A DNA stretch of 64,000 bases from Trypanosoma brucei gambiense DAL972 (lineage: Eukaryota; Euglenozoa; Kinetoplastea; Trypanosomatida; Trypanosomatidae): positions 4,044,617 through 4,108,616 of the forward strand of contig NC_026744.1 in the NCBI RefSeq assembly GCF_000210295.1. Direction: 5' to 3'. Each line of letters opens with the position of its first letter. Position 1 is the stretch's first letter. This document shows positions 11,062 through 20,928 of this stretch, piece by piece. The notes beneath the pieces are model-generated. The model was not told where the DNA came from, ran no database searches, and saw only the letters and a list, made by a program, of their open reading frames with translations. Made by a program: the position numbers and the translations under genes.

Positions 11062-13986
11062 TCACATCTGGAACTCTGCGAGAAGTGGTGGTAATCCCTT
11101 GCGGAAGCGTGTTTTCAACGTGAAATCACGTGCCAGCTGGTACCCCCGCGCCGGTTGCAAGGGCCCAATGTGTACCGTTGTGTCAAACGGGTCCCCTGGA
11201 ACTGTGTCCCAGCTGTCGAACGCGAAGAGTGGAAGTGCCTCGCCAAGCGTCACCACTCGCAGCTGTGTTTCCAGGCCGAAGCTGTCGATTGCCGGTACTA
11301 ACGCCCGGACGCACACAAATGTAGTTGCTGCTATGGGTTCCTCCGATACAATACTCCCGCGACGCATTTGCAGTACCTCTGCAATTTTTTCCACAGACCC
11401 TGGGGGGCACATAATGTCAACCTTTAGCACTGGCTCAAGAAGCTGCGGATGCGCACCGAGTAGCGCCTGTTTAGCTGCGGTTCTCGCACCAGCCATAATC
11501 GCCGCGTCTCTGGCATCAGGCTCCAGGTCTGCGAAAATGAGGCGCAGTGCCGCTCCGCGAACGACGTCGCCGATCAGCGGCCCCGCTGCCACTGCAGAGC
11601 GGAACCCAGCGGTAATGGCTTGCAACCGCTGCTCTGTGAGTCGTTCGAACTCCTCGTGCTCCTCGTCAAGCGTATCGTTAATGAGCACACTCGGCCCTTT
11701 CGTTGTGTGTGGGCCTGTCGCTATTATGTTCCGCGCGTCAAGAGCGTCCATGTCGTGTTGCCGTAACGTCGTCCATAGCTTAACAACACTGTCGGTACCG
11801 GGCGAAGGAAACAGATTGATTTGCTCATTTTCGATTTGTTCAGTCAGTTTGGTTGGGAGCGAGCCGGCCGTAAAACCAATATGTGCCCAGTTTGACGAAG
11901 TGACAGCTAAAGCACCATCCTTTTCTAACACAGTCTCCGAAAAGGAAACAAATGGCGGAGATATGCCAAGTTTCACCCCTTTGCACAAGGCACACCGCAA
12001 CTCGTGTAGAGCAGTGTCGAGGTGCAACTCCCCATAGCCACTAATGGTGAACTCCCCCGTTTCCTCTTTGTGCGCGTCTAGGCCAGGTGTTGTGCGAATC
12101 AATATTTGAAGACTTTGCTGTAACTGGTTTGCTTTTGCTGGATTTTTCAGTTCAACTCCAACATGCACAAATGGTTTTCCGCACTTAAGGGGTAGTACTC
12201 TCACTTCATCGAGCCACGAAGCGCCAGACTCTCTGGCGGAGTCTATAGTGTTTTCCTCTTCCCATAACAAACTCGTGGCAGCGACTCCGCCGACCATCAC
12301 AAGGTGACTTCCTGCTCGTGTATCAAAGCCGGTGACGAGAACAACCTGGCCTGCGTACGCGCAATCCACATCGACAAATCCGTCCAACATTTTCAGCAAC
12401 AACTCCTTTACCGTAAACGTATAAAAAGGCTCAGCATCACTGGAATGCTCATCCACCACAACCACCTTTACCCCACGTTTCAGTACGCCGTGCAGTACAC
12501 GAACAACGGCAAAGTTCTCCTCACCATTATTTTGAGATCGTATTATCGGTGCGATGGCTGCTGCTGAGTCTTCTTCCTCTACATTCAGCCGGTACTGCGT
12601 CTTCAGCCACGCTGAGCGTTTGTCAGTTGCGGGCAATACGTTTAGAAGCGCATCAATACCCTCCAACGCGGGGTCACCGCAGAAAAGTTGCACTGCCTCG
12701 CGTACAGCGCTGATGGGCCCTCGCGGCAGTGGATTAAGCTTATTGCTGAGTACCTGCGAGCCTTTTCCAGTAAGTGAATGAGCAACAACCTTGTACAGAG
12801 GCTCAAGCACAAGTGTAACAAAGGAAGGTTTCTGGCGGAAGTTTGTAATGCGAACGAACCTTCCCTCCTCAAAAGTCACTTGCCCCCACAATTGCTGCGA
12901 TAAAGCGATCGCATCCACGGATGGGTACTTGCTGCTGTACTTCAGCGCAAACGTCTCCGTGGTGAAAAAACATCCGATGTTGGAGGAAGCGAAACAAACA
13001 GTGCCGTTCAGCGGCGACACCAAGAAGGGAGAGCATCCACTTCCAAAACTAGAAATTTCATTGTTTACCGCATCCACCACCATGCGCAACTTTCGATACG
13101 CATCGAGCGGAGGGAGCTTCAAATCCATTATAAGGCGATCAATTTTCGTTATAACAAGCACAATTGGTATTCCTTCCTGCAATACAACCTGGCGCAGGAG
13201 CCGAGCGCCGTTACTTGTGAGCGACTCAGCGGCGTCAACGCAAAAAAGCACAGCGTCCGCTAGACGTAGCGCGGCTGCTGTTTCCGCCGCAAAATCGGGG
13301 TGACCGGGAGTGTCGACGAACGTCATTAGATGTGAGGTCTGTTCATAATGTGCACCCGCGACAATCTCCGTCACGACGCTGCTCTTCACGGATATGCCTC
13401 GCTCAACCTCGTCCTCTCGCTGCCTGTAGGCACGACCGCCTAGAAGCAGTGACAAGAGTGAAGTTTTTCCGTGGTGCAAGTGCCCCGCAACCGCAACGAT
13501 ACGCTGTCGTGAAGGGACGCCTCGCAGGAGATCCAAGAAGTCCCGCGTCGACGGCTCTTTCGACACCACCTCCCCAATTAGAAGAGGATGTACCAGACGA
13601 TCTTCCAACAAAAACTTTCCTCCGGCAGCATCCCTGCGACTTTTCATGGTTGATGATGCAACGTCACGACCAGCCACCAAAGGCTCATCGATTGACTGGT
13701 TGGCAACTTCTCCAATGACAAGCTCAACATCGTCGCCAAAGTCACCACTTGACCCACTCGTCGTGTCGTCGTCGTGCCTTCGCCGCTCGTGTTCTACAGA
13801 GTCGCTACCATCACTGCCTCTGTTACTTTCTGTACCGCTCCCGGCTGACCCTGAAGAATCGTTATCGTTGTCGTCGCTAGTAGATCTCACTTCATGGGTG
13901 CCGTCGTACTCCCTGCTGGTGCTGTCGCCACACCCACTTTGGTCACTGGGGACTCTGTTCCCCTCTTCATCATAACCAAAGTTCAT
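11062..13986 (-). CDS. SNU114: U5 snRNP GTPase Snu114 / EFTUD2 (U5-116K)
   Basis: A 974-residue EF-2-like GTPase, very close to the length of human EFTUD2. ATG 13986 opens MNFGYDEEGN, an acidic Ser/Asp-rich N-terminus as in Snu114. Domains in order: acidic tail (1-100), G domain with G1 GHLHHGKT (168-175), G3 DTPGH (225-229) and G4 TKID (280-283), the Snu114-typical RLIMDLKLPPLDAYRKL just after G4, then EF-2 domains II-V including ISGYGELHLDTALHELR and a C-terminal domain ending in RKGLPPLLAEFQM. Snu114 controls Brr2-driven U4/U6 unwinding and spliceosome disassembly; in trypanosomes the U5 snRNP serves mainly spliced-leader trans-splicing. G4 has Thr where most GTPases have Asn. The frame stays open for 133 codons upstream to an ATG at 14385, but that part is unconserved and reaches into the next gene, so it is not used. 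Confidence 0.93.
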   Translation of the reverse strand: MNFGYDEEGNRVPSDQSGCGDSTSREYDGTHEVRSTSDDNDNDSSGSAGSGTESNRGSDGSDSVEHERRRHDDDTTSGSSGDFGDDVELVIGEVANQSIDEPLVAGRDVASSTMKSRRDAAGGKFLLEDRLVHPLLIGEVVSKEPSTRDFLDLLRGVPSRQRIVAVAGHLHHGKTSLLSLLLGGRAYRQREDEVERGISVKSSVVTEIVAGAHYEQTSHLMTFVDTPGHPDFAAETAAALRLADAVLFCVDAAESLTSNGARLLRQVVLQEGIPIVLVITKIDRLIMDLKLPPLDAYRKLRMVVDAVNNEISSFGSGCSPFLVSPLNGTVCFASSNIGCFFTTETFALKYSSKYPSVDAIALSQQLWGQVTFEEGRFVRITNFRQKPSFVTLVLEPLYKVVAHSLTGKGSQVLSNKLNPLPRGPISAVREAVQLFCGDPALEGIDALLNVLPATDKRSAWLKTQYRLNVEEEDSAAAIAPIIRSQNNGEENFAVVRVLHGVLKRGVKVVVVDEHSSDAEPFYTFTVKELLLKMLDGFVDVDCAYAGQVVLVTGFDTRAGSHLVMVGGVAATSLLWEEENTIDSARESGASWLDEVRVLPLKCGKPFVHVGVELKNPAKANQLQQSLQILIRTTPGLDAHKEETGEFTISGYGELHLDTALHELRCALCKGVKLGISPPFVSFSETVLEKDGALAVTSSNWAHIGFTAGSLPTKLTEQIENEQINLFPSPGTDSVVKLWTTLRQHDMDALDARNIIATGPHTTKGPSVLINDTLDEEHEEFERLTEQRLQAITAGFRSAVAAGPLIGDVVRGAALRLIFADLEPDARDAAIMAGARTAAKQALLGAHPQLLEPVLKVDIMCPPGSVEKIAEVLQMRRGSIVSEEPIAATTFVCVRALVPAIDSFGLETQLRVVTLGEALPLFAFDSWDTVPGDPFDTTVHIGPLQPARGYQLARDFTLKTRFRKGLPPLLAEFQM

Positions 13987-14374
13987 ATTAGAATCAGACG
14001 CGCACTCCGGTCGGAAGAGCAATTCCCAACCGACAGTGGGACCGTTATTGTTACTCTTTTTCTTCCACTGGCGGCAGAAACATAGCAGGCGGGTAGAAAC
14101 AAGATTGGGGGAGACACAAGAGCAGAATGTATGCGAGGGGAAAACTCCATGGTGAAGGTTCCACGTGCCAGAATTTGCATGCACCACGGGCGCAGGATGA
14201 AGAGTAGCGGTTAACTCAGTGCCCGCACAGAGGGAAGAAATTTTTGCACCGACACACCCATCCCAACGCCATTCATTAATGACAAAGAACAAGCCCAGTA
14301 CTCGCCCCCTGCTAGCAAGCGTGCAACTTAGTGCACCGCAGGGAAAAGGGTCGATAAAAAAGGGGGAACCCCTT
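13987..14374. other. Short spacer, open in the Snu114 frame
   Basis: The Snu114 reading frame stays open through this whole spacer, but the encoded residues look non-conserved. It must hold the Snu114 trans-splice site and the poly(A) region of the gene at 14375. Confidence 0.5.
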
Positions 14375-14995
14375 TCAACCCTCATTAGAAACTATGCCAT
14401 AGGGATTACGCAGGGATGGCGGTTCCAGCCTCACGCCTGGAGCATCGTGGAACGTGGCGAGAACACGGTGCTCCAGCGACAACCGGTGCTGCTGTCGTTC
14501 GAGCCCAGTGCGAATCTGCCTTTCACGTATTTGCCGCAGCTCCTCTGGGGAATTCGCCTCCAAACGCATAGCCATCGCACCCACCATTTCGCTTATGTCT
14601 GGGTGACGCACCTCAATGGGTTTTGCATTCATCGCTACCACCGCTATGAGCATAAAGCCCAACATGAGAAAAGCAGCAATGAAGTTTTGTGATTCTGGGG
14701 TGAAATTGTACTCCGTGCGGCGTACTTCCCAGTCAAGACACGAGACGAGGCCCAAACGGTTGATGTATAGCGTACGCGAGAGCCGCTCGTCCTCCAAAAC
14801 CTGCAGGTCTTTGTGGGCCTGATTGATGAGCTCACGCTGTGCCGACGGGCTTGTGATGCCGCGGTTCCTTCTAAAACCCGAGCGGATTTGCTGCAGGAGA
14901 AGCATCCGGATGGTCACATTTGGGATGCTGTTGGCTGCCTTCAGGTAGCGGCGGTAGAGGAGCGCTACCGCCTCCCTTGGAAGAAGGGCTGACAT
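14375..14995 (-). CDS. LYR-motif protein with a transmembrane segment
   Basis: A 206-residue protein from ATG 14995. The N-terminus fits the mitochondrial LYR superfamily: LYR at residues 13-15 (LLYRRYLKAANSIPN), followed by a basic helix RSGFRRNRGITSPSAQ and a third helix ending VLEDERLSR. LYR proteins bind the acyl carrier protein and serve Fe-S assembly or respiratory-complex assembly in mitochondria. Unlike classical LYRMs of about 80-120 residues, this one continues with a membrane segment (FIAAFLMLGFMLIAVVAMNA, about 104-123) and a charged helical tail (PEELRQIRERQIRTGLERQQ). The likely location is the mitochondrial inner membrane, by inference. It could be a kinetoplastid-specific subunit of a respiratory complex. 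Confidence 0.65.
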   Translation of the reverse strand: MSALLPREAVALLYRRYLKAANSIPNVTIRMLLLQQIRSGFRRNRGITSPSAQRELINQAHKDLQVLEDERLSRTLYINRLGLVSCLDWEVRRTEYNFTPESQNFIAAFLMLGFMLIAVVAMNAKPIEVRHPDISEMVGAMAMRLEANSPEELRQIRERQIRTGLERQQHRLSLEHRVLATFHDAPGVRLEPPSLRNPYGIVSNEG

Positions 14996-15497
14996 TCCTT
15001 CCTGTTACGTCACCCACCACACTTCCTTGTCTCCCCTGAATCAGTGGGGCGTTCCCTCAGCAACTGTTCCTGTTCCTGTATCCGTTTTTTAAAAAAGTTA
15101 AGATGTGGCATGAACAATCGACAAAGCAACAATGACAACAATATGAAGTACATCTGTGCGTGCATGCATGTGTGTGGCATTAAATCAAATAATGACATGT
15201 AAGCGACCGAGCAGCGTAAAACAACAGTGACACGAACAGTAACAATGCCGAGGTTGCGTGAAGGACCTGGGCGAGTTGAAAAGAAAAAATAAAGAGAAGG
15301 CACAAAAATATTATAATAGTGAGGGAGAACTTTAGTTTTACACCATTCATGGTAACGAATAAAATTACTAAAAATGCAACTGAGAGGAGCAAACTACAAT
15401 GTTTTTAACGTACACCTTCCCTTCTTCCTCTGCTTCCTTGACGACGGTTCGTACGCTAGGCGCCATGCATAGGGTTGCACCAACCACTAACTCAACT
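14996..15497. other. Spacer, no gene seen
   Basis: About 500 bp, T-rich on the sense strand near 15280-15310. Presumed 5' region of the LYR gene and 3' UTR of the repeat gene at 15498. Confidence 0.5.
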
Positions 15498-18400
15498 TTA
15501 TCCTATGAATTTAAGTCTCAACTCGCGCCGTTGCTTCTTCTTGAACGGCCCTTGCCGTCCTTCCGCAGCAGCTTCTACAGTGGTACCTTCTTCAACGGGG
15601 CCAAATTTAGCCCCGCAACCGCTGGGTGTCACGCCAAATGGATTAGTATAGCCATCAAACTTTTCGTCGCTGCGACCATTCACTGTTGCGTTATCGCGGG
15701 ACTTAATCGGTGTGGAAACATCTTCCCCATCTCTACAGGATAATAAAAACGGTAGCTGCGGTAAAGTTGCAGCGTCCAACGTAACTGGAGGCCTGACTTC
15801 TTGCTGTTTACGATATTTACTAAGAAGTACCGAAGAAGCAATGCCAGCCCCACCATCTACTGAACAGGATGAGCTCAATGGAGTATCAGCAGTGGCTGTA
15901 AGCTTCTGACCGATACCACAAAGCGTCTTCCTTGAGTCGTTCACAAGGAGGAAACACGCCTCAAAAATGGGAGCGTCACAAACGTTAAGGGGTAACGACC
16001 TCAGCAAGCAGTACTGAAGTTTCTGCAAAGCTACAGCTAACTTTGCAACAGTGAAACCCGTCAGTTTCCCCCAAGCATCGAAGCGTTGGGAATACCACGA
16101 GCAAAGAGACGCCACTACCAAGATATTGTGGCGTAGCGCTTCAACGACCTCAACCAGCCGCCTGCTCTCTTCATCCCATACAGCTGTAAATGAAATCGCT
16201 CTTTGAAGTCCAACACCAACAACATCGCAAAGAGCCTTCAAGGGTCCAAAGGAAAACGGCGACTCGGGCGCAGAGCATTTAGATTTCGATGTCACGGGAG
16301 AATAAAATTTATCATCAACAGATAATTTCGAACCTGGAACAATACCTAACTTTTTTGTAACATTCTGGATAAACAACATACGCTGCTTAGAAAGCACAAC
16401 AGCATCCGATACGTCAAATTCAAACGAACGCAACTTGTCAAGCACGTTACGAACACCAACACGCAGCTGCTTCGCAACAGAACCACGACGAAAAGACGAC
16501 ACAGCAGGGCAACCACCCAAAGAGAAAACGCCACGATCAGAACAAGAAAACTGACTAAAAACAGGATTCACCAACTGTTCTTCACCCGAACAAAAGGATA
16601 TTTTCATGTCATCCAAAAATAAACGACGAGACATATCAACAACATCAACACCAACTTCGCAACAGTACTGTTCCTTCCCTATATCCACCAAACGCGTTAC
16701 GCACATTTCAGACGCCTGTACACGTTCACGCTCATTTTGTAATTCAGTACGAAGTGATTCCACCTCATGGGTGTATCGAACACGCTGTTCCTCTATAGCT
16801 ATTTCAAGAGCTAAAAGTTGTTCCCGATGCAATTTCTCCATACCTTCATGGTTCTCTTGTGCAACTTTCTCAGACGCCTGTACACGTTCACGCTCATTTT
16901 GTAATTCAGTACGAAGTGATTCCACCTCATGGGTGTATCGAACACGCTGTTCCTCCATAGCTATTTCAAGAGTTGAAAGTTGTTCCCGATGCAATTTCTC
17001 CATACCTTCATGGTTCTCTTGTGCAACTTTCTCAGACGCCTGTACACGTTCACGCTCATTTTGTAATTCAGTACGAAGTGATTCCACCTCATGGGTGTAT
17101 CGAACACGCTGTTCCTCCATAGCTATTTCAAGAGTTGAAAGTTGTTCCCGATGCAATTTCTCCATACCTTCATGGTTCTCTTGTGCAACTTTCTCAGACG
17201 CCTGTACACGTTCACGCTCATTTTGTAATTCAGTACGAAGTGATTCCACCTCATGGGTGTATCGAACACGCTGTTCCTCTATAGCTATTTCAAGAGTTGA
17301 AAGTTGTTCCCGATGCAATTTCTCCATACCTTCATGGTTCTCTTGTGCAACTTTCTCAGACGCCTGTACACGTTCACGCTCATTTTGTAATTCAGTACGA
17401 AGTGATTCCACCTCATGGGTGTATCGAACACGCTGTTCCTCCATAGCTATTTCAAGAGTTGAAAGTTGTTCCCGATGCAATTTCTCCATACCTTCATGGT
17501 TCTCTTGTGCAACTTTCTCAGACGCCTGTACACGTTCACGCTCATTTTGTAATTCAGTACGAAGTGATTCCACCTCATGGGTGTATCGAACACGCTGTTC
17601 CTCTATAGCTATTTCAAGAGTTGAAAGTTGTTCCCGATGCAATTTCTCCATACCTTCATGGTTCTCTTGTGCAACTTTCTCAGACGCCTGTACACGTTCA
17701 CGCTCATTTTGTAATTCAGTACGAAGTGATTCCACCTCATGGGTGTATCGAACACGCTGTTCCTCTATAGCTATTTCAAGAGTTGAAAGTTGTTCCCGAT
17801 GCAATTTCTCCATACCTTCATGGTTCTCTTGTGCAACTTTCTCAGACGCCTGTACACGTTCACGCTCATTTTGTAATTCAGTACGAAGTGATTCCACCTC
17901 ATGGGTGTATCGAACACGCTGTTCCTCCATAGCTATTTCAAGAGCTAAAAGTTGTTCCCGATGCAATTTCTCCATACCTTCATGGTTCTCTTGTGCAACT
18001 TTCTCAGACGCCTGTACACGTTCACGCTCATTTTGTAATTCAGTACGAAGTGATTCCACCTCATGGGTGTATCGAACACGCTGTTCCTCCATAGCTATTT
18101 CAAGAGTTGAAAGTTGTTCCCGATGCAATTTCTCCATACCTTCATGGTTCTCTTGTGCAACTTTCTCAGACGCCTGTACACGTTCACGCTCATTTTGTAA
18201 TTCAGTACGAAGTGATTCCACCTCATGGGTGTATCGAACACGCTGTTCCTCCATAGCTATTTCAAGAGTTGAAAGTTGTTCCCGATGCAATTTCTCCATA
18301 CCTTCATGGTTCTCTTGTGCAACTTTCTCAGACGCCTGTACACGTTCACGCTCATTTTGTAATTCAGTACGAAGTGATTCCACCTCATGGGTGTATCGAA

Positions 18401-20111
18401 CACGCTGTTCCTCCATAGCTATTTCAAGAGTTGAAAGTTGTTCCCGATGCAATTTCTCCATACCTTCATGGTTCTCTTGTGCAACTTTCTCAGACGCCTG
18501 TACACGTTCACGCTCATTTTGTAATTCAGTACGAAGTGATTCCACCTCATGGGTGTATCGAACACGCTGTTCCTCCATAGCTATTTCAAGAGTTGAAAGT
18601 TGTTCCCGATGCAATTTCTCCATACCTTCATGGTTCTCTTGTGCAACTTTCTCAGACGCCTGTACACGTTCACGCTCATTTTGTAATTCAGTACGAAGTG
18701 ATTCCACCTCATGGGTGTATCGAACACGCTGTTCCTCCATAGCTATTTCAAGAGTTGAAAGTTGTTCCCGATGCAATTTCTCCATACCTTCATGGTTCTC
18801 TTGTGCAACTTTCTCAGACGCCTGTACACGTTCACGCTCATTTTGTAATTCAGTACGAAGTGATTCCACCTCATGGGTGTATCGAACACGCTGTTCCTCC
18901 ATAGCTATTTCAAGAGTTGAAAGTTGTTCCCGATGCAATTTCTCCATACCTTCATGGTTCTCTTGTGCAACTTTCTCAGACGCCTGTACACGTTCACGCT
19001 CATTTTGTAATTCAGTACGAAGTGATTCCACCTCATGGGTGTATCGAACACGCTGTTCCTCCATAGCTATTTCAAGAGTTGAAAGTTTTTCTTTATATTT
19101 TTTTTGTTCATTTTGTGTTTTCGTATTTAAGTTTTCAATGTGTTTATGGTGTTGCTGCTCTTTTGTCTTAATGATGTTTGAAAGTTCCTGTTCCCTTTCG
19201 CTCTGTGCCGCTAATGTTAGTTTCATTGCTATTATTTGTTCTTGGTGGCTTGTTTGAATATCTGCGAGAGTTAGAGTGCCTTGTTTGACTTCTGCGGCTT
19301 CCGTATTTTGTATCATGTCTCTTAGTGTTTGATGCAGTATCTTTATGTTTTCTCGTAAAGCTGCCTGTTCTTCTTTGTCTATATTATTTTCTTTTATTTT
19401 TATTTCACGTAAACTTCGTTCGTACTCTTCTTTGGTTTTTGTCATTTCTATTTCTTTTTCTTGTAGTGCGAGTTGAGATTGTTGTAGCTGTGTTGTGGAT
19501 CGTTGAAGTTTCCTTTCATGTTCGTGTAGTGCTGCCTTTAATGCACTATTTTCCTGTTGTATTCTTTCGTGTTCATTTTGCAGGATTGCCGTTAGTTGTG
19601 AATTTTCTTCATAGTTTTGAAGCTTTTGTCGGACGCTTTCTAGTTCCTTTACCGTGCTATCGCGCTCACACTTCGTTTTGTGGAATTCTTCTCGCAAGTG
19701 TTCAAGGTTAACATCTGTTTCTTTATAAGTAGTAAAACCCTGCTGCATTGTGTGCGGAGAAAGCGTGTGATCCATTGCGTCTGTCTCGCTAGGTGCTGAG
19801 CTGCCAGCGGTGCTCTCTGGAGCAAGTCCCTCTCGGTGCTTGTAATAATAAATTATGGTACGCCACAGCTTAGCGATGCGGTTTGCCGTTGCAGCTGCTT
19901 TGGGTGAGCCGTTAGGTAACGAAAGGTACGCTGTCAGTGATGTCAGCGCCATGTAAATATCGGCCATGGCTTCTGGTAAGTCATGCGCAGCGCTGCTTGT
20001 GAGTTTGTACTGTGCATCCCTAAGCGAATTTCCAATTCGCGCTTCTATAGTCCTTCGACTGCCTTCGATATCGCTCGTGTTTTCTATTAACTGAGCGTCC
20101 TTGAAACTCAT
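15498..20111 (-). CDS. Giant coiled-coil protein with 54-residue repeats
   Basis: A 1537-residue protein from ATG 20111. Residues 1-100 form a small helical domain (MADIYMALTSLTAYLSLPNG and IAKLWRTIIYYYKHREG). Residues about 140-340 are ordinary Glu/Lys/Gln-rich coiled coil. Residues about 342-1134 are near-identical 54-residue repeats (core RVRYTHEVESLRTELQNERE, then RVQASEKVAQENHEGMEKLH). Residues 1135-1537 form a Cys-containing globular C-terminal region (KQLRVGVRNVLDKLRSFEFD, AISFTAVWDEESRRLVEVVE) with a basic end. It has no signal or membrane segment. Large repeat-built coiled-coil proteins in trypanosomes are usually cytoskeletal (flagellum attachment zone, basal body, flagellar pocket collar), so a structural role is likely, but I do not recognise the specific protein. 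Repeat number probably varies between strains. Confidence 0.85.
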   Translation of the reverse strand: MSFKDAQLIENTSDIEGSRRTIEARIGNSLRDAQYKLTSSAAHDLPEAMADIYMALTSLTAYLSLPNGSPKAAATANRIAKLWRTIIYYYKHREGLAPESTAGSSAPSETDAMDHTLSPHTMQQGFTTYKETDVNLEHLREEFHKTKCERDSTVKELESVRQKLQNYEENSQLTAILQNEHERIQQENSALKAALHEHERKLQRSTTQLQQSQLALQEKEIEMTKTKEEYERSLREIKIKENNIDKEEQAALRENIKILHQTLRDMIQNTEAAEVKQGTLTLADIQTSHQEQIIAMKLTLAAQSEREQELSNIIKTKEQQHHKHIENLNTKTQNEQKKYKEKLSTLEIAMEEQRVRYTHEVESLRTELQNERERVQASEKVAQENHEGMEKLHREQLSTLEIAMEEQRVRYTHEVESLRTELQNERERVQASEKVAQENHEGMEKLHREQLSTLEIAMEEQRVRYTHEVESLRTELQNERERVQASEKVAQENHEGMEKLHREQLSTLEIAMEEQRVRYTHEVESLRTELQNERERVQASEKVAQENHEGMEKLHREQLSTLEIAMEEQRVRYTHEVESLRTELQNERERVQASEKVAQENHEGMEKLHREQLSTLEIAMEEQRVRYTHEVESLRTELQNERERVQASEKVAQENHEGMEKLHREQLSTLEIAMEEQRVRYTHEVESLRTELQNERERVQASEKVAQENHEGMEKLHREQLLALEIAMEEQRVRYTHEVESLRTELQNERERVQASEKVAQENHEGMEKLHREQLSTLEIAIEEQRVRYTHEVESLRTELQNERERVQASEKVAQENHEGMEKLHREQLSTLEIAIEEQRVRYTHEVESLRTELQNERERVQASEKVAQENHEGMEKLHREQLSTLEIAMEEQRVRYTHEVESLRTELQNERERVQASEKVAQENHEGMEKLHREQLSTLEIAIEEQRVRYTHEVESLRTELQNERERVQASEKVAQENHEGMEKLHREQLSTLEIAMEEQRVRYTHEVESLRTELQNERERVQASEKVAQENHEGMEKLHREQLSTLEIAMEEQRVRYTHEVESLRTELQNERERVQASEKVAQENHEGMEKLHREQLLALEIAIEEQRVRYTHEVESLRTELQNERERVQASEMCVTRLVDIGKEQYCCEVGVDVVDMSRRLFLDDMKISFCSGEEQLVNPVFSQFSCSDRGVFSLGGCPAVSSFRRGSVAKQLRVGVRNVLDKLRSFEFDVSDAVVLSKQRMLFIQNVTKKLGIVPGSKLSVDDKFYSPVTSKSKCSAPESPFSFGPLKALCDVVGVGLQRAISFTAVWDEESRRLVEVVEALRHNILVVASLCSWYSQRFDAWGKLTGFTVAKLAVALQKLQYCLLRSLPLNVCDAPIFEACFLLVNDSRKTLCGIGQKLTATADTPLSSSCSVDGGAGIASSVLLSKYRKQQEVRPPVTLDAATLPQLPFLLSCRDGEDVSTPIKSRDNATVNGRSDEKFDGYTNPFGVTPSGCGAKFGPVEEGTTVEAAAEGRQGPFKKKQRRELRLKFIG
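16709..19089 (-). repeat. 162-bp tandem repeat array, about 14.7 units (15 copies of the core)
   Basis: The string cagacgcctgtacacgttc recurs at exact 162-bp steps from 16709 to 18977, giving 15 copies. Units are almost identical at nucleotide level. The differences I saw are Met/Ile (ATG/ATA) in AMEEQ/AIEEQ (Ile in four units) and STLE versus LALE (LALE in two units). The period is a multiple of three, so the frame stays open, and by accident an antisense frame stays open too. Confidence 0.95.
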
Positions 20112-20928
20112 TTTCCTTTTTCTGTTTGACGGCGACGATAAGTGTAGGGGGAGGTGGCACCTTGGAGGAACCGCCGCTACGACGCTCTCCTGTCTGCTTC
20201 CCCTTCTCGGAGAAAAGAAAAACGATTACCCAGCTAAGGTGCCCGATACTATTGAGAAAAGTGGTGCAGGGTGAGTTTAAGAAGTCACTTTAAACAACAA
20301 ACTGTATTGATAACAACAACACAAATAAACTAGGATGGTGTCGCACTGGAGGTTAGTCACCGTCACTAATGTGCCAAATACATATGCCGTAGCAGTCTAC
20401 TACACTTATTAATGCTCGTTTCGTTAAGCGTGCCAAATCCATGCGATAACCCCCACCACCTCGCCGAAACAGCCCCTCAAGGACCGTTATCCGCCGCTTG
20501 AAGCACCGTGGGAGAGCTCGAACAACCCTCTTCTTCGTTGCTGCTGCCTTGACGACATTCACCAGGGCGGCTCTGCATCTCCTTTTGTGCGCCCAACAGA
20601 ACTTGAGTAAAAGGACTCAAGTGACTAATTACTGTGCATGTTTTTCCGGGCCCTGGCGTAGCCGCTTCTGAGGTTTGCAGTTGAGGTGGACATAATCCAA
20701 GGCGACACGCCTCCTCCTCCTTCCCACGACAATCAGAAAAGGGACTGGAAGGGGATGAAACACGTGCCCATCGTGGGGGAGAGGGTGACGACTCAAAAAT
20801 ACCTGCAGCGTCCTCCTTAGGTCACTTAACACAGAGATATGTGGGAGTCAGGCGACATTTCCAGCGACACCGAATAACGTCTAAATTAGCATGGTGTCTT
20901 TAATACGAAAAATGTTTACGCCCGACCG
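20112..20928. other. Spacer with a short ATG-less frame
   Basis: About 800 bp. A basic minus-strand frame (20353-20562 and slightly upstream) has no ATG until an internal YRMDLARL and is not counted as a gene. Nothing else is recognised. Confidence 0.45.

Noticed and set aside
13987..14385. 133-codon N-terminal extension of Snu114 to an upstream ATG
   Set aside because: Runs across the spacer into the LYR gene and leaves no room for trans-splicing. Homology begins at MNFGYDEEGN, as in Snu114 orthologues.
16606..19257. Plus-strand frame of 883 codons
   Set aside because: Antisense shadow of the 162-bp repeats, whose period is a multiple of three so stops cannot accumulate. The product is a meaningless Ser/Cys/Arg-rich repeat.
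20353..20562. Basic minus-strand frame in the spacer below the helicase
   Set aside because: No ATG before YRMDLARL, closed upstream by TGA, and no recognised family. Could be a remnant but cannot be supported.
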